Positions 20,666 to 34,013 of a stretch of DNA of 64,000 nucleotides are shown here, piece after piece. Position numbers and translations under genes: made by a program. Each line of letters opens with the position of its first letter. Position 1 is the stretch's first letter. The notes beneath the pieces were generated by a model that was not told the DNA's origin, searched no databases, and saw nothing but the letters and a program-made list of their open reading frames with translations. Origin of the DNA: Marchantia polymorpha subsp. ruderalis (taxonomy: Eukaryota; Streptophyta; Marchantiopsida; Marchantiales; Marchantiaceae); the NCBI GenBank assembly GCA_037833965.1, contig AP031353.1, positions 20,028,501 to 20,092,500 on the forward strand. Direction: 5' to 3'.

Positions 20666-23600
20666 ATGGTAAATGGTAAATGGTAAATAGATCAAGCCCG
20701 TGGGACCCAAAGGGTCAAAAGGCTAAAAAACACAATACAAACAATTCAACTCCAAACTAGGAGAGAACCAAAAGAACCCCCTAGCTAGTGCCCAAAGCAC
20801 TAGAACGGTAACTAATAATATCTCTAATGTAACAACCTAAATCATAAGGCTCGAGTTGAAGCAGAGAAAAGAAATTCTCGACATCAACTTTATGCGCCCC
20901 TCGAATCTCTACATACCTAGAACAAGTAAGAAATACATGCTCTTCATCCTCAACTTTTCTTCCATCACATAGCCTACAAATACGTTCACTCCTATCAATG
21001 TTCAACCAACGCCCTTCTTCAATCCCAAGACTATGGGATCCAGTTCTATGTCTAGCAATAATATGACGTAAAGAAGTAGATATCCCTGCAAGTAAGTATC
21101 CTTGCTTTATTGTGATAAACAAGCATAGGATTCACATGAAGTTCATAAAACTGCATCTTGGTGCCTCGTCTGCTCCACATAATGCTTAGAAATTCCTCCC
21201 TAATACGCTCGCGTAGGGCAATAGGTTGCAAATTCCAATCAAGTTCTGTCACATTCCACCTCAAAGACCAAGTCACCACATCTGCAAACCAACCCTTGGG
21301 ACGTGTGGCATGCATAGCTTCAAGAGGAAGTCGAGAAGCATCAAGAGATCTCACTCTTTTGACGTAAGTGATAGTCAAAAAGAGAGCTTCAGCCTCAAGA
21401 GGTAGACAACCTGTTTCCGCAAGAAGAATGGCATAAGAAGTTTGGGTCCTCACACCCAATTCTTCTTGTAAAAAGATCTTTTGCACCCTCTCCAAACGCT
21501 GCCAACCTGTCTTCTTACAACCAGGACCCCACACTTGTGTTCCATATAAGATAACGGGAAACACTAAGCTCCTGAATAAGAATTTCCTAAGACTCCAAGA
21601 CACTAGATGAGCTCCTCTACATCTATTTAGCAATGAATATAGAGCTTTGAAACCAGCTTCTACCCTCTTTTGCACACAAAGTGCCCAACTATAATCAGAT
21701 GAGAAATCAATGCCCAAATATTTGTAACTTTTCACTTGTTCCAACTCTAATCCTTTGTAACAGAAAGAGAGCTTGGATCTAGTGCCCACAAGAATGACTT
21801 TGGACTTCTCCAAATTGACTTCCATCTGATTTTGAGTACAAAAGCTAGCCAAAGTGTCGAGGTGTTTCTGTAAACTAGTGGCATCACGTGCTAGTAATAT
21901 GACATCATCTGCATACAAAAGAGCTTTGATGACAAAGCCTCCAAGTTTAACACCTTCGCTATCACAATCCTCCAACCACCTTTCTATATCATCTATGAAA
22001 ACTCCAAAGAGAGTGGGAGAGAGAGGACAACCTTGAATGACTCCAATGGTGCTGATAATCTCTTCGGTCTGAGAAGTGTTGATCTTGGCCCGAACTGAGT
22101 GGTATAATGCAGCCACCGCTGCCAAGAGATCTGATGGTACTCCAATGGTTTGCAATCTTTGCCATAAAAGCTCACGAGGTACTGTGTCAAAAGCTTTCTT
22201 GAAATCAATGAAGGCACAAAACAAAGCTTTTCCATTACCCTTGGATTTCTCCCATAGAACACGTAAAACCAAGATATGGTCTATAGTGTTGAATGTAGGA
22301 CGAAAACCAGCTTGGAACCGCGCTCTCTTCTGACAAGATTCAGCCCATGTGCTCAACTTTGACTCCACCAATTTGCCAAATAACTTGGCAAAAATACTAC
22401 CCACCATGATAGTGCGATAGTTTGTCACCAAGGCCTTGCTCCCAGATTTGTGAATAGGAACAATCTTCCGTAGAGACCAAGATGAAAGAAAGCCATGAAT
22501 AGCAGCATCCTCTAACACTTTCGTGAGTATAGGTCCAATAACATCTCCTCCCCACTTGAGAAGTTCAATGGAAAGCCCATCCAAATCCTCACATTTACCA
22601 TTTGCCAATTGTCTTAGTTGAGTCATCACTTCAACTTCTGAAAATAAGCCTGGATTTCCTTCACAATGTGGCATAGATGCAACATTGGGAAAGAAATAAA
22701 GCTTTTCAGCAAAAGAAATCAAAGACTTGGGATCAAGAGTAGGTTTAGAAGTTCGTACTGCCAACCGCCTCCAAAAGGATTTGGGATTCTCCAAGAGCTC
22801 CTTTGTCAAGCACTCTTGCTTCTGCCTCAAAAATGCTCGTTTCTTGGACTTCACCAAGTCTTTGTAAAGTCTTGTCATAATCAACCGATTGTGAAGATCC
22901 AAGGATTTATCAAGTGATCTCGCCCTCGCTTGCTTGCAATCAAAGTCAAACCATCCATTGCAAGGAAGACCTCTAGCTCTCCTGGTCTTATGTCTCAAAA
23001 AGAACTTAGAAGCAGAGTTTTGGAGCAACTCAGTTAGTTGCAAACTAGATGTATGTGGATCAAGGCTCCAAGTAGTACAAGTCAAGAGGTCTTGGAAATG
23101 TTCACTATAAAGTTGCTTCTTACTAGCATCTAAACAAAACTTGGGGGAAGTAGAAACATAGTGACATGTAGGGAGAGGGATTGACGTTGACAACAAAAGA
23201 GTGAATAAAAGAGGTGTATGATCTGATTCTGGTTGAGGCTCTAGAATATCAAACGCTGAGATAAATGAACTATTAGTGGCAGAGGACAAAAGATAATCTA
23301 TAGTGCTAACACCAGTAGAGGAAAAACATGTATTGGAGTGAGAGTTGGGAAAGAAAGAAACACCATTAAGAACTTTCAGATTACAAGTGGCTCCAAAAGT
23401 CAAGAAATGCTCAGTCAAATCATTTGTACAAGGATCACAAGAGACTCTAGACCACAAACTATCTCTACTTTCTTCAAAAGAGTGGGAAGACAAGGAACTA
23501 TCAAATTGTGTAAATTGAGCGGAACGTATGCGGGCATTGAAGTCTCCAACAAGAAAAACTTCACCTTTGTCTTGATATTTGAGAACATCTCCTATGAGCC

Positions 23601-23810
23601 GATGGAATGGTTGACTTCGATTGCAAGTGCTTGTGGAGTAGATCTGCATGGATAATGGTGCAAAGTAACAAACTGCCAAATAACTGTAAGATCCTCCAAT
23701 CGATCCAAGACGAAGCCAATGATATTGTTTCCCAATATCTTGGCTTTCCAAATGTATCATAGGAAGAAGTTCAGATCTGATGAAAGTAGCAATGCCTCCA
23801 AAGCCACCTC
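20666..23810 (-). mobile_element. A-type LINE, 5'-truncated in the endonuclease
   Basis: The copy has a tail of three TTTACCA units, the 3' UTR and ORF2 from FGGIATF (about residue 66) to the end. TTAA flanks it at 20662-20665 and 23811-23814. A 5-base filler (acctc) sits at the 5' junction. Confidence 0.88.
20781..23805 (-). pseudogene. A-type ORF2, truncated and frameshifted
   Basis: It encodes most of the endonuclease (GDFNAR, SDH), the whole RT (FIDFKKAFD, QGCPLSP, YADD) and the C-terminal Cys/His motif, stop at 20781-20783. The first ~65 residues are missing. Near 21106-21119 the expected gctCACAATAAAcaagc reads gctTTTATTGTGATAAACaagc, a local inverted duplication that shifts the frame between YHNK and the C-terminal 110 residues. 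It is inactive. Confidence 0.87.
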
Positions 23811-23814
23811 TTAA

Positions 23815-26085
23815 GCCAACGTCCTTCCTCAATTCCTAGCCTATGAGATCCAGTTCTATGCCTAGCAATAATATGACGTAAGGACGTAGAGATTCCTGCA
23901 AGTAGGTAATCCTGTTCACAATAAACAAGCATAGGATTCACATGAAGTTGATAAAACTGCATCTTGGTGCCGCACTTGCTCCAAATAATGTTCAGAAACT
24001 CCTCCTTTAGACGTTCACGTAGTGCTATAGGTTGTAGGTCCCAATCGCGTTCCGTCACATTCCACCTCAAAGACCAAGTTATCACATCCGCTAACCATCC
24101 TTTGGCACGTGTGGCACTCAAAGCCTGAGGAGGAAGGCGAGAAGCATCAAGAGATCTCACCCTTGTGATGTAAGTGATGGTCAAGTATAGAGCTTCAGCC
24201 TCTAGAGGTAAACAACCTGTTTCCGCAAGAAGAATAGCATATGAGGTTTGGTTTCTCACACCCAATTCTTCTTGTAGAAATATCTTCTGCACCCTCTCCA
24301 CACGCTCCCATCCTGTCTTCTTACAACCAGGACCCCACACTTGGGTTCCATACAATACTACCGGCAACACTAAGCTTCTGAATAAAAATTTCCTAAGACT
24401 CCAAGACACAAGATGAGCCCTTCTACACCGATTTAGCAATGAATATAGAGCTTTGTAACCACCTTCTACTCTCTTTTGCACACAAAGTGCCCAACTATAA
24501 TCATTAGAAAAATCAATGCCTAGATATTTATAACTCTTCACCTCTTCTAATTGTAGATCCTGGTAATAGAAGGAAAACTTGGATCTAGTGCCCACTATCA
24601 TGACTTTGGACTTCTCTATATTTACCTCCATCTGATTCTGGGTACAAAAGCTAGCCAAAGTGTATAGGTGTTTCTGTAAACTAATTGCATCACGTGCTAG
24701 TAATATGATATCATCTGCATACAAGAGAGCTTTGATAACAAAGTTTCCAAGCTTGACACCTTCACTATCACATGCCTCCAACCACTCTTCGATATCATCT
24801 ATAAAAACTCCAAATAGAGTAGGAGAGAGAGGACAACCTTGAATCACTCCAATGGTACTCAAAAACTCTTCAGTTTGAGAAGTGTTGATCTTGGCTCGAA
24901 CAGATTGGTAAAGCGTGGCCACAGCTGCTAGAAGATCTGATGGTACTCCAATGACTTGCAGCCTTTCCCATAATAGCTCACGAGGTACGGTGTCAAAAGC
25001 TTTCTTAAAATCAATGAAGGCGCAAAACAAAGCTTTGCCATTGCCCTTCGATTTCTCCCACAAAACACGCAAAGCCAAGATATGGTCAATGGTGTTGTAT
25101 GTGGGGCGAAAGCCTGCTTGAAACCGCGCTCTCTTTCGATGAGATTCAGTCCATGTGCTCAATTTTGACTCCACCAATTTGCCAAACAACTTGGCAAAAA
25201 CACTACCCACCATGATAGTGCGATAGTTTGTCACCAAGTCCTTCCTTCTTGACTTGTGAATAGGCACAATCTTCCGTAATGACCAAGCTGAAGAAAAACC
25301 ATACATAGCTGCATTCTCTAACGCTTTGGTGAGTCTCGGTCCAATAAGATCTCCTCCCCACTTCAAAAGTTCAATAGAGACACCATCCAAATCCTCCGAT
25401 TTACCATTTGCTAATTTTCTAACTTGAGTCATCACCTCCGATTTAGAAAATAAGCCTGATGTTCCTTCACAACAAGGCATTGATGCAACGTTGGGAAAGA
25501 AATAAAGCTTTTCAGCAAAGTCAATCAAACTCTTGGGATCAAGAGTAGGTTTTGAAGACCTTACAGCTAACCGTCTCCAAAAGGATTTGGGATTCTCCAT
25601 CAACTCCTTTGTCAAGGATTCCTGCTTCGTCCTCAAAAAAGCTCTTTTTTTACACTTCACCAAGTCTTTGTAAAGCCTTGTCAAGGTAAGCCGACTTTGG
25701 AAATCCAAAGACTTGTCAACTGATCTCATCCTCGCTTGCTTACAATCCAAGTCAAACCATCCATTGCAAGGAAGCCCCCTAGCTCTTCGATCCTTGTGCC
25801 GCAAAAAGAACTTAGAAGCAGTGTCTTTGAGCAACTCTATTAATTGCCCACTCGCTGTATGTGGATCAAGGCTCCATGAAGTGTGAGTCAAAAGGTTTTG
25901 AAAATGTAACATGTACAATTTTTTCTTACTAGGATCTAAACGAAACTTGGGAGAAGCTAAAACAGAATGGCATGGAGAGAGAGGGATTGTTTTTGATAAC
26001 AAGAGAGTAGATAAGACAGGTGCATGATCTGACTCTGGTTGAGGTTCTAGAATATCAAATTTCGAAATAAAAGAGCTATGAGTGG
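23815..26085 (-). pseudogene. C-type ORF2 (unit 3): linker, RT and thumb
   Basis: Antisense C ORF2 runs from the late endonuclease region (PESDHAP) to the segment before the Cys/His motif. It is open for over 700 codons with D-containing FIDFKKAFD, QGCPLSP and YADD. Its C-terminus is on the far side of the A insertion (20329-20665), and its N-terminal parts are at 26999-27214 and 35695-36196. It is almost identical to unit 2, consistent with recent duplication. Confidence 0.86.
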
Positions 26086-26998
26086 TAAATGGTAAATGGT
26101 AAATAGATCAAGCCCGTGGGACCCAAAGGGTCAAAAGGCTAAAAAACACAATACAAACAATCCAACTCCAAACTAGGAGAGAACCAAAAGAACCCCCTAG
26201 CTAGTGCCCAAAGCACTAGAACGGTAACTAATAATATCTCTAATGTAGCAACCTAAATCATAAGGCTCGAGTTGAAGCAGAGAAAAGAAATTCTCGACAT
26301 CAACTTTATGCGCCACTCGAATCTCTACATACCTAGAACAAGTAAGAAATACATGCTCTTCATCCTCAACTTTTCTTCCATCACATAGCCTACAAATACG
26401 TTCACTCCTATCAATGTTCAACCAACGCCCTTCTTCAATCCCAAGACTATGAGATCCAGTTCTATGTCTAGCAATAATATGACGTAAAGAAGTAGATATC
26501 TCTGCAAGTAAGTATCCTTGCTCACAATAAACAAGCAGAGGATTCACATGAAGTTGATAAAATTGCATCTTGGTGCCTCGTGTGCTCCACATAATGCTGA
26601 GAAATTCCTCCTTAATACGCTCGCGTAGGGCAATAGGTTGCAAATTCCAATCGAGTTCCGTCACATTCCACCTCAAAGACCAAGTCACCACATCTGCAAA
26701 CCAACCTTTGGGACGTGTGGCATGTAGAGCTTCAAGAGGAAGTCGAGAAACATCAAGAGATCTCACTCTTTTGACGTAAGTGATAATCAAAAAGAGAGCT
26801 TCAGCCTCAAGAGGTAGACAACCTGTTTCCGCAAGAAGAATTGCATAAGAAGTTTGGGTCCTCACACCCAATTCTTCTTGTAAGAAGATCTTTTGCACCC
26901 TCTCCAAACGCTGCCAACCTGTCTTCTTACAACCAGGACCCCACACTTGTGTTCCATATAAGATAACGGGAAACACTAAGCTCATGAATAAGAATTTC
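26086..26998 (-). mobile_element. A-type LINE, strongly 5'-truncated
   Basis: It contains the tail, the 3' UTR and the last ~260 codons of ORF2 (stop 26197-26199), starting near RSLVFPVILYG and including RLCDG...EEHVFLTC. The left edge merges with GAGTGG of the target and the right edge shares CT with it, so no clear target duplication is visible. Either the duplication was lost or the insertion was endonuclease-independent. Confidence 0.83.
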
Positions 26999-27335
26999 CT
27001 GAAGATAGAAGATAATCAATGGTGCTAACACCTGTAGGAGAAAAGCACGTATTGGAAAGGGAGTTGGGAAAGAGAGAGATACCGTTGAGAACTTTCAAAT
27101 TACATGTGGCTCCAAAGGTTAGAAAGTGTTCTGTCAAAGGATTTGTACAAATATCAGAAGACTTTCTACACCACATACTATCTTCAAGTTCTTCAAAGGA
27201 GGGAGAACTCAAGATGGTAAATGGTAAATGGTAAATGGTAAATAGATCAAGCCCGTGGGACCCAAAGGGTCAAAAGGCTAAAAAACACAATACAAACAAT
27301 CCAACTCCAAACTAGGAGAGAACCAAAAGAACCCC

Positions 27336-29056
27336 CTAGCTAGTGCCCAAAGCACTAGAACGGTAACTAATAATATCTCTAATGTAACAACCTAAATCAT
27401 AAGGCTCGAGTTGAAGCAGAGAAAAGAAATTCTCGACATCAACTTTATGCGCCACTCGAATCTCTATATATCTAGTACAAGTAATAAACACATGCTCTTC
27501 ATCCTCAACATTTCTCCCATCACATAGCCTACAAATCCGTTCACTCCTATCAATATTCAACCAACGTCCTTCCTCAATTCCAAGCCTATGAGATCCTGTT
27601 CTATGCCTCGCAATAATATGACGTAAAGATGTAGCAATCTCTGCAACAAGGTACCCTTGCTCACAATAAATAAGCATAGGATTCACATGAAGTTGATAAA
27701 ACTGCATTTTAGTGCCTCCTCTCCTCCAAATGATGTTGAGAAACTCCTCCTTAATACGCTCGCGAAGGGCCATAGGTTGCAGATCCCAATCCAAATCCGT
27801 CACATTCCACCTCAAAGACCAAGTCATCACATCTGCAAACCATCCCTTGGAACGTGTGGCACGCAAAGCATGAAGAGGAAGTCGAGAAGCATCAAGAGAT
27901 CTCACCCTTCTAATATAAGTGATGGCCAAGTAGAGAGCTTCTGCCTCAAGAGGTAGACAACCGGTTTCCGCAAGAAGAATAGCATAAGGAGTTTGGTTCC
28001 TTACACCTAACTCTTCTTGTAAGAAGATCTTTTGCACCCTCTCCACACGCTCCCAACTTGTCTTCTTACTGCCAGGACCCCACACTTGTGTCCCATATAG
28101 AACCACCGGCAACACTAAACTCCTAAATAAAAATTTCCTAAGACTCCAAGATACTAGATGGGCTCTTCTACATCGATTTAACAATGAATATAGAGCTTTG
28201 TAACCAGCTTCTACTCTCTTTTGTACACAAAGTGCCCAACTATAATTCTGAGAAAAATCAATGCCTAAATATTTGTAACTCTTCACTTGTTCCAATTCTA
28301 GTTCCTTGTAAAAGAAAGAGAACTTGGATCTAGTGCCCACAAGAATGATCTTTGATTTTTCCAGATTGACCTCCATCTGATTTTGAGTACAAAAGCTAGC
28401 CAAAGTATCAAGGTGTTTCTGTAAACTAATTGCATCACGTGCTAGTAATATGATATCATCTGCGTACAAAAGAGCTTTGATCACAAAGTCTCCAAGTTTG
28501 ACTCCTTCACTCTCACAATCATCCAACCACCTTTCTATATCATCTATGAATATTCCGAATAGAGTAGGAGAGAGAGGACAACCTTGAATAACTCCAATGG
28601 TGCTCGAGATCTCTTGAGGCTGAGAGGCATCAATCTTAGCTCGAACTGAAGTGTATAAAGTGGCCACAGCTCCGAGTAGATTAGCCGGTACTCCAATGTC
28701 TTGTAGTCTTTCCCATAAAAGCTTTCGAGGAACAGTATCAAAAGCTTTCTTCAAATCGATGAAGGCACAAAATAAAGCTTTCCCATTGCCCTTGGATTTC
28801 TCCCATAAAACACGTAAGGCCAAAATATGGTCAATAGTGTTGTATGTAGGACGAAAACCGGCTTGGGCCTTTGCTCTCTTCTGAAAATCCTCTGTCCATG
28901 TGCTCAACTTCGATTCTACCAACTTCCCAAACAACTTGGCAAAAACACTACCAACCATGATGGTGCGATAGTTTGTCACCACGTTCTTCCTTCCTGATTT
29001 ATGAATAGGAACAATCTTCCGCATGGACCAAGTTGATGGAAAACCGTGAACCATAG
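27336..29056 (-). pseudogene. B-type ORF2 C-terminal half, duplicate 1
   Basis: It encodes the RT from its N-terminal motifs ([18 protein letters not shown]) through [16 protein letters not shown] and YADD to the Cys/His motif, stop 27336-27338. It has no endonuclease. It ends at CCATAG, the site at which a B tail follows. Open but only half a gene. Confidence 0.87.
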
Positions 29057-29174
29057 TAAATGGTAAATGGTAAATGGTAAATAGATCAAGCCCGTGGGAC
29101 CCAAAGGGTCAAAAGGCTAAAAAACACAATACAAACAATCCAACTCCAAACTAGGAGAGAACCAAAAGAACCCC

Positions 29175-30895
29175 CTAGCTAGTGCCCAAAGCACTAGAAC
29201 GGTAACTAATAATATCTCTAATGTAACAACCTAAATCATAAGGCTCGAGTTGAAGCAGAGAAAAGAAATTCTCGACATCAACTTTATGCGCCACTCGAAT
29301 CTCTATATATCTAGTACAAGTAATAAACACATGCTCTTCATCCTCAACATTTCTCCCATCACATAGCCTACAAATCCGTTCACTCCTATCAATATTCAAC
29401 CAACGTCCTTCCTCAATTCCAAGCCTATGAGATCCTGTTCTATGCCTCGCAATAATATGACGTAAAGATGTAGCAATCTCTGCAACAAGGTACCCTTGCT
29501 CACAATAAATAAGCATAGGATTCACATGAAGTTGATAAAACTGCATTTTAGTGCCTCCTCTCCTCCAAATGATGTTGAGAAACTCCTCCTTAATACGCTC
29601 GCGAAGGGCCATAGGTTGCAGATCCCAATCCAAATCCGTCACATTCCACCTCAAAGACCAAGTCATCACATCTGCAAACCATCCCTTGGAACGTGTGGCA
29701 CGCAAAGCATGAAGAGGAAGTCGAGAAGCATCAAGAGATCTCACCCTTCTAATATAAGTGATGGCCAAGTAGAGAGCTTCTGCCTCAAGAGGTAGACAAC
29801 CGGTTTCCGCAAGAAGAATAGCATAAGGAGTTTGGTTCCTTACACCTAACTCTTCTTGTAAGAAGATCTTTTGCACCCTCTCCACACGCTCCCAACTTGT
29901 CTTCTTACTGCCAGGACCCCACACTTGTGTCCCATATAGAACCACCGGCAACACTAAACTCCTAAATAAAAATTTCCTAAGACTCCAAGATACTAGATGG
30001 GCTCTTCTACATCGATTTAACAATGAATATAGAGCTTTGTAACCAGCTTCTACTCTCTTTTGTACACAAAGTGCCCAACTATAATTCTGAGAAAAATCAA
30101 TGCCTAAATATTTGTAACTCTTCACTTGTTCCAATTCTAGTTCCTTGTAAAAGAAAGAGAACTTGGATCTAGTGCCCACAAGAATGATCTTTGATTTTTC
30201 CAGATTGACCTCCATCTGATTTTGAGTACAAAAGCTAGCCAAAGTATCAAGGTGTTTCTGTAAACTAATTGCATCACGTGCTAGTAATATGATATCATCT
30301 GCGTACAAAAGAGCTTTGATCACAAAGTCTCCAAGTTTGACTCCTTCACTCTCACAATCATCCAACCACCTTTCTATATCATCTATGAATATTCCGAATA
30401 GAGTAGGAGAGAGAGGACAACCTTGAATAACTCCAATGGTGCTCGAGATCTCTTGAGGCTGAGAGGCATCAATCTTAGCTCGAACTGAAGTGTATAAAGT
30501 GGCCACAGCTCCGAGTAGATTAGCCGGTACTCCAATGTCTTGTAGTCTTTCCCATAAAAGCTTTCGAGGAACAGTATCAAAAGCTTTCTTCAAATCGATG
30601 AAGGCACAAAATAAAGCTTTCCCATTGCCCTTGGATTTCTCCCATAAAACACGTAAGGCCAAAATATGGTCAATAGTGTTGTATGTAGGACGAAAACCGG
30701 CTTGGGCCTTTGCTCTCTTCTGAAAATCCTCTGTCCATGTGCTCAACTTCGATTCTACCAACTTCCCAAACAACTTGGCAAAAACACTACCAACCATGAT
30801 GGTGCGATAGTTTGTCACCACGTTCTTCCTTCCTGATTTATGAATAGGAACAATCTTCCGCATGGACCAAGTTGATGGAAAACCGTGAACCATAG
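29175..30895 (-). pseudogene. B-type ORF2 C-terminal half, duplicate 2
   Basis: Same content as the copy 1839 bp to the left, stop 29175-29177. In the ancestral arrangement this or its twin was continuous with 32510-33995. The nested B copy now separates them. No difference between the two translated duplicates is visible, so the duplication is young. Confidence 0.87.
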
Positions 30896-32505
30896 TAAAT
30901 GGTAAATGGTAAATGGTAAATAGATCAAGCCCGTGGGACCCAAAGGGTCAAAAGGCTAAAAAACACAATACAAACAATCCAACTCCAAACTAGGAGAGAA
31001 CCAAAAGAACCCCCTAGCTAGTGCCCAAAGCACTAGAACGGTAACTAATAATATCTCTAATGTAACAACCTAAATCATAAGGCTCGAGTTGAAGCAGAGA
31101 AAAGAAATTCTCGACATCAACTTTATGCGCCACTCGAATCTCTATATATCTAGTACAAGTAATAAACACATGCTCTTCATCCTCAACATTTCTCCCATCA
31201 CATAGCCTACAAATCCGTTCACTCCTATCAATATTCAACCAACGTCCTTCCTCAATTCCAAGCCTATGAGATCCTGTTCTATGCCTCGCAATAATATGAC
31301 GTAAAGATGTAGCAATCTCTGCAACAAGGTACCCTTGCTCACAATAAATAAGCATAGGATTCACATGAAGTTGATAAAACTGCATTTTAGTGCCTCCTCT
31401 CCTCCAAATGATGTTGAGAAACTCCTCCTTAATACGCTCGCGAAGGGCCATAGGTTGCAGATCCCAATCCAAATCCGTCACATTCCACCTCAAAGACCAA
31501 GTCATCACATCTGCAAACCATCCCTTGGAACGTGTGGCACGCAAAGCATGAAGAGGAAGTCGAGAAGCATCAAGAGATCTCACCCTTCTAATATAAGTGA
31601 TGGTCAAGTAGAGAGCTTCAGCCTCAAGAGGTAGACAACCGGTTTCCGCAAGAAGAATAGCATAAGGAGTTTGGTTCCTTACACCTAACTCTTCTTGTAA
31701 GAAGATCTTTTGCACCCTCTCCACACGCTCCCAACTTGTCTTCTTACTGCCAGGACCCCACACTTGTGTCCCATATAGAACCACCGGCAACACTAAACTC
31801 CTAAATAAAAATTTCCTAAGACTCCAAGATACTAGATGGGCTCTTCTACATCGATTTAACAATGAATATAGAGCTTTGTAACCAGCTTCTACTCTCTTTT
31901 GTACACAAAGTGCCCAACTATAATTCTGAGAAAAATCAATGCCTAAATATTTGTAACTCTTCACTTGTTCCAATTCTAGTCCCTTGTAAAAGAAAGAGAA
32001 CTTGGATCTAGTGCCCACAAGAATGATCTTTGATTTTTCCAGATTGATCTCCATCTGATTTCGAGTACAAAAGCTAGCCAAAGTATCAAGGTGTTTCTGT
32101 AAACTAATTGCATCACGTGCTAGTAATATGATATCATCTGCGTACAAAAGAGCTTTGATCACAAAGTCTCCAAGTTTGACTCCTTCACTCTCACAATCAT
32201 CCAACCACCTTTCTATATCATCTATGAATATTCCGAATAGAGTAGGAGAGAGAGGACAACCTTGAATAACTCCAATGGTGCTCGAGATCTCTTGAGGCTG
32301 AGAGGCATTAATCTTAGCTCGAACTGAAGTGTATAAAGTGGCCACAGCTCCGAGTAGATTAGCCGGTACTCCAATGTCTTGTAGTCTTTCCCATAAAAGC
32401 TTTCGAGGAACAGTATCAAAAGCTTTCTTCAAATCGATGAAGGCACAAAATAAAGCTTTCCCATTGCCCTTGGATTTCTCCCATAAAACACGTAAGGCCA
32501 AAAGC
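30896..32505 (-). mobile_element. Nested B-type LINE, 5'-truncated in the RT
   Basis: Tail, 3' UTR and ORF2 from LALRVLWEK to the end (stop 31014-31016). ATAG flanks it at 30892-30895 and 32506-32509, with two filler bases at the 5' junction. By chance its frame continues into the host ORF2, giving a 993-codon open frame in which about 75 residues of the RT fingers (MVHGFPS to NTIDHI) are missing. Confidence 0.88.
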
Positions 32506-32509
32506 ATAG

Positions 32510-33995
32510 CATCTTCCAAAAGCTTAGTGAGAACCGGTCCAATACAATCTTCTCCCCACTTGATAAGTTCAATGGACAAGCCATCTAAATCCTCACATTT
32601 GCCATTTGCTAATTTTCGGACAATAGTCATCACCTCTCCTTCCGAAAATAATCCAGGTGTTGCTTCGCAATATGGCATAGATGTGGCTTCTGGAAAGAAA
32701 TAGAGCTTTTCGGCAAAAGCTACCAAAGACTGGGAATCAAGAGAAGGTTTTGACGATGGTGTAGCTAATCGTCTCCAAAAGGACTTGGGATCCTTCATCA
32801 GGTCCTTTGTTAAGGATTCTTGCTTTCGTCTTAAGAAAGCTCGTTTCTTAGACTTCACCAAGTCTTTGTATATCCTTGTCAAAAGAAGCCGACTTTGAAT
32901 ATCCAAAGACCTATCAACAGACCTTGCCCTTGCTAGCTTGCATTCGGAGTCAAACCATCCATTGCAAGGTAGCCCCTTAGCAATCCTAGTACTATGCCTC
33001 AAAAAGAACTTCGATGCTGAAGTTTTGAGCAATTCTATGAGCTGTAAACTAGCGGTATGCGAATCTGGACTCCATATGGTGTGAGTCAAAAGATCTTGTA
33101 GATGTTCTGCATAAAGGTCTCTTTTACAAGGATCTAAGCGAAACTTGGGAGAAGGTAAAAGAGATTGGCAAGGTGAAGTAGAGATTGATTTTGACATTGA
33201 AAGTGTGAACAAAAGAGGTGCATGATCTGATTCAGGTTGAGGATCCAAAACATCAAAATTGGAGATCAGAGAGGTACTAACCAAGGAAGACAAGAGAAAA
33301 TCTATTGTGCTAGCACCGGTAGGGGAAAAACAAGTATTGGACTGAGAGTTGGGAAAGCGAGAGGTTCCATTGAGAACCTTCAAGTTACAAGTGGCTCCAA
33401 ATGTCAAAAAGTGCTCTGTCAAAGAGTTTGTGGAAGGATCAAAAGAGGTTCTAGACCACAAACTATCGTAAATTTCTTCAAAGATAGAAGAAGCCAAGGG
33501 ATCACTAAATTGAGTAAATTGAGCACAACGTATACGAGCATTGAAATCTCCAGCAAGAAAGACATCCCCTTTACTTTGGAATCTAAGAACATCTTCAATA
33601 AGCCGATGGAATGGTTCACTTCGGTTGCAAAAGCGTGTTGAGTAGATACCCATGGACAATGGTGCAAAATAACAAATTGCCAAATAGCAATAAGATCCTC
33701 CAACCACCCCGAGACGTAGCCAATGATACTGTCCACCAACATCTTGAGCTTCTAGATGTATGAGAGGTAGAAGATGAGACCTGATGAAAGTAGCAATACC
33801 TCCTTGACCCCTTCCCGCATGTTGTCTTCTCTGGTTCCATGTCGACCCCACCAAGGTAAACCCTTCCAACTCAGCAATAGTATTGCTTTCATGTTCCCAA
33901 GTCTCCACAATGTTGATGACGTCAGCCATCTTCCAAATCGGAGCAGCACTCACATACTTTGTTGTTGAAAGTCCTCGGATATTCCACACCAACAC
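32510..33995 (-). pseudogene. B-type ORF2 N-terminal half (endonuclease and linker)
   Basis: It encodes the endonuclease with WNIRG, ETW, GDFNAR and SDH, then the linker to LLEDA, where the nested copy intervenes. As in other B copies there is no ATG before WNIRG. The frame joins ORF1 through the single TAG at 34014-34016. The endonuclease domain itself looks intact. Confidence 0.87.
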
Positions 33996-34013
33996 CCTTA
34001 TCTTCTCGGATTG

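Larger units (their letters stand above)
27215..30895 (-). repeat. Tandem duplication, 1839-bp unit of B 3' half
   Basis: 27215-29056 and 29057-30895 are copies of the same segment: tail, 3' UTR and ORF2 from [10 protein letters not shown] to the end. The encoded 572 residues look identical, including the variant YKELELE that the other B copies lack (YKGLELE). Unequal exchange between the host 3' part and the nested B copy would create exactly this unit. Confidence 0.87.

Noticed and set aside
31014-33995. 993-codon ORF2 as an intact B gene
   Set aside because: It is a host/insert join at the ATAG duplication, with about 75 residues of the RT fingers missing.
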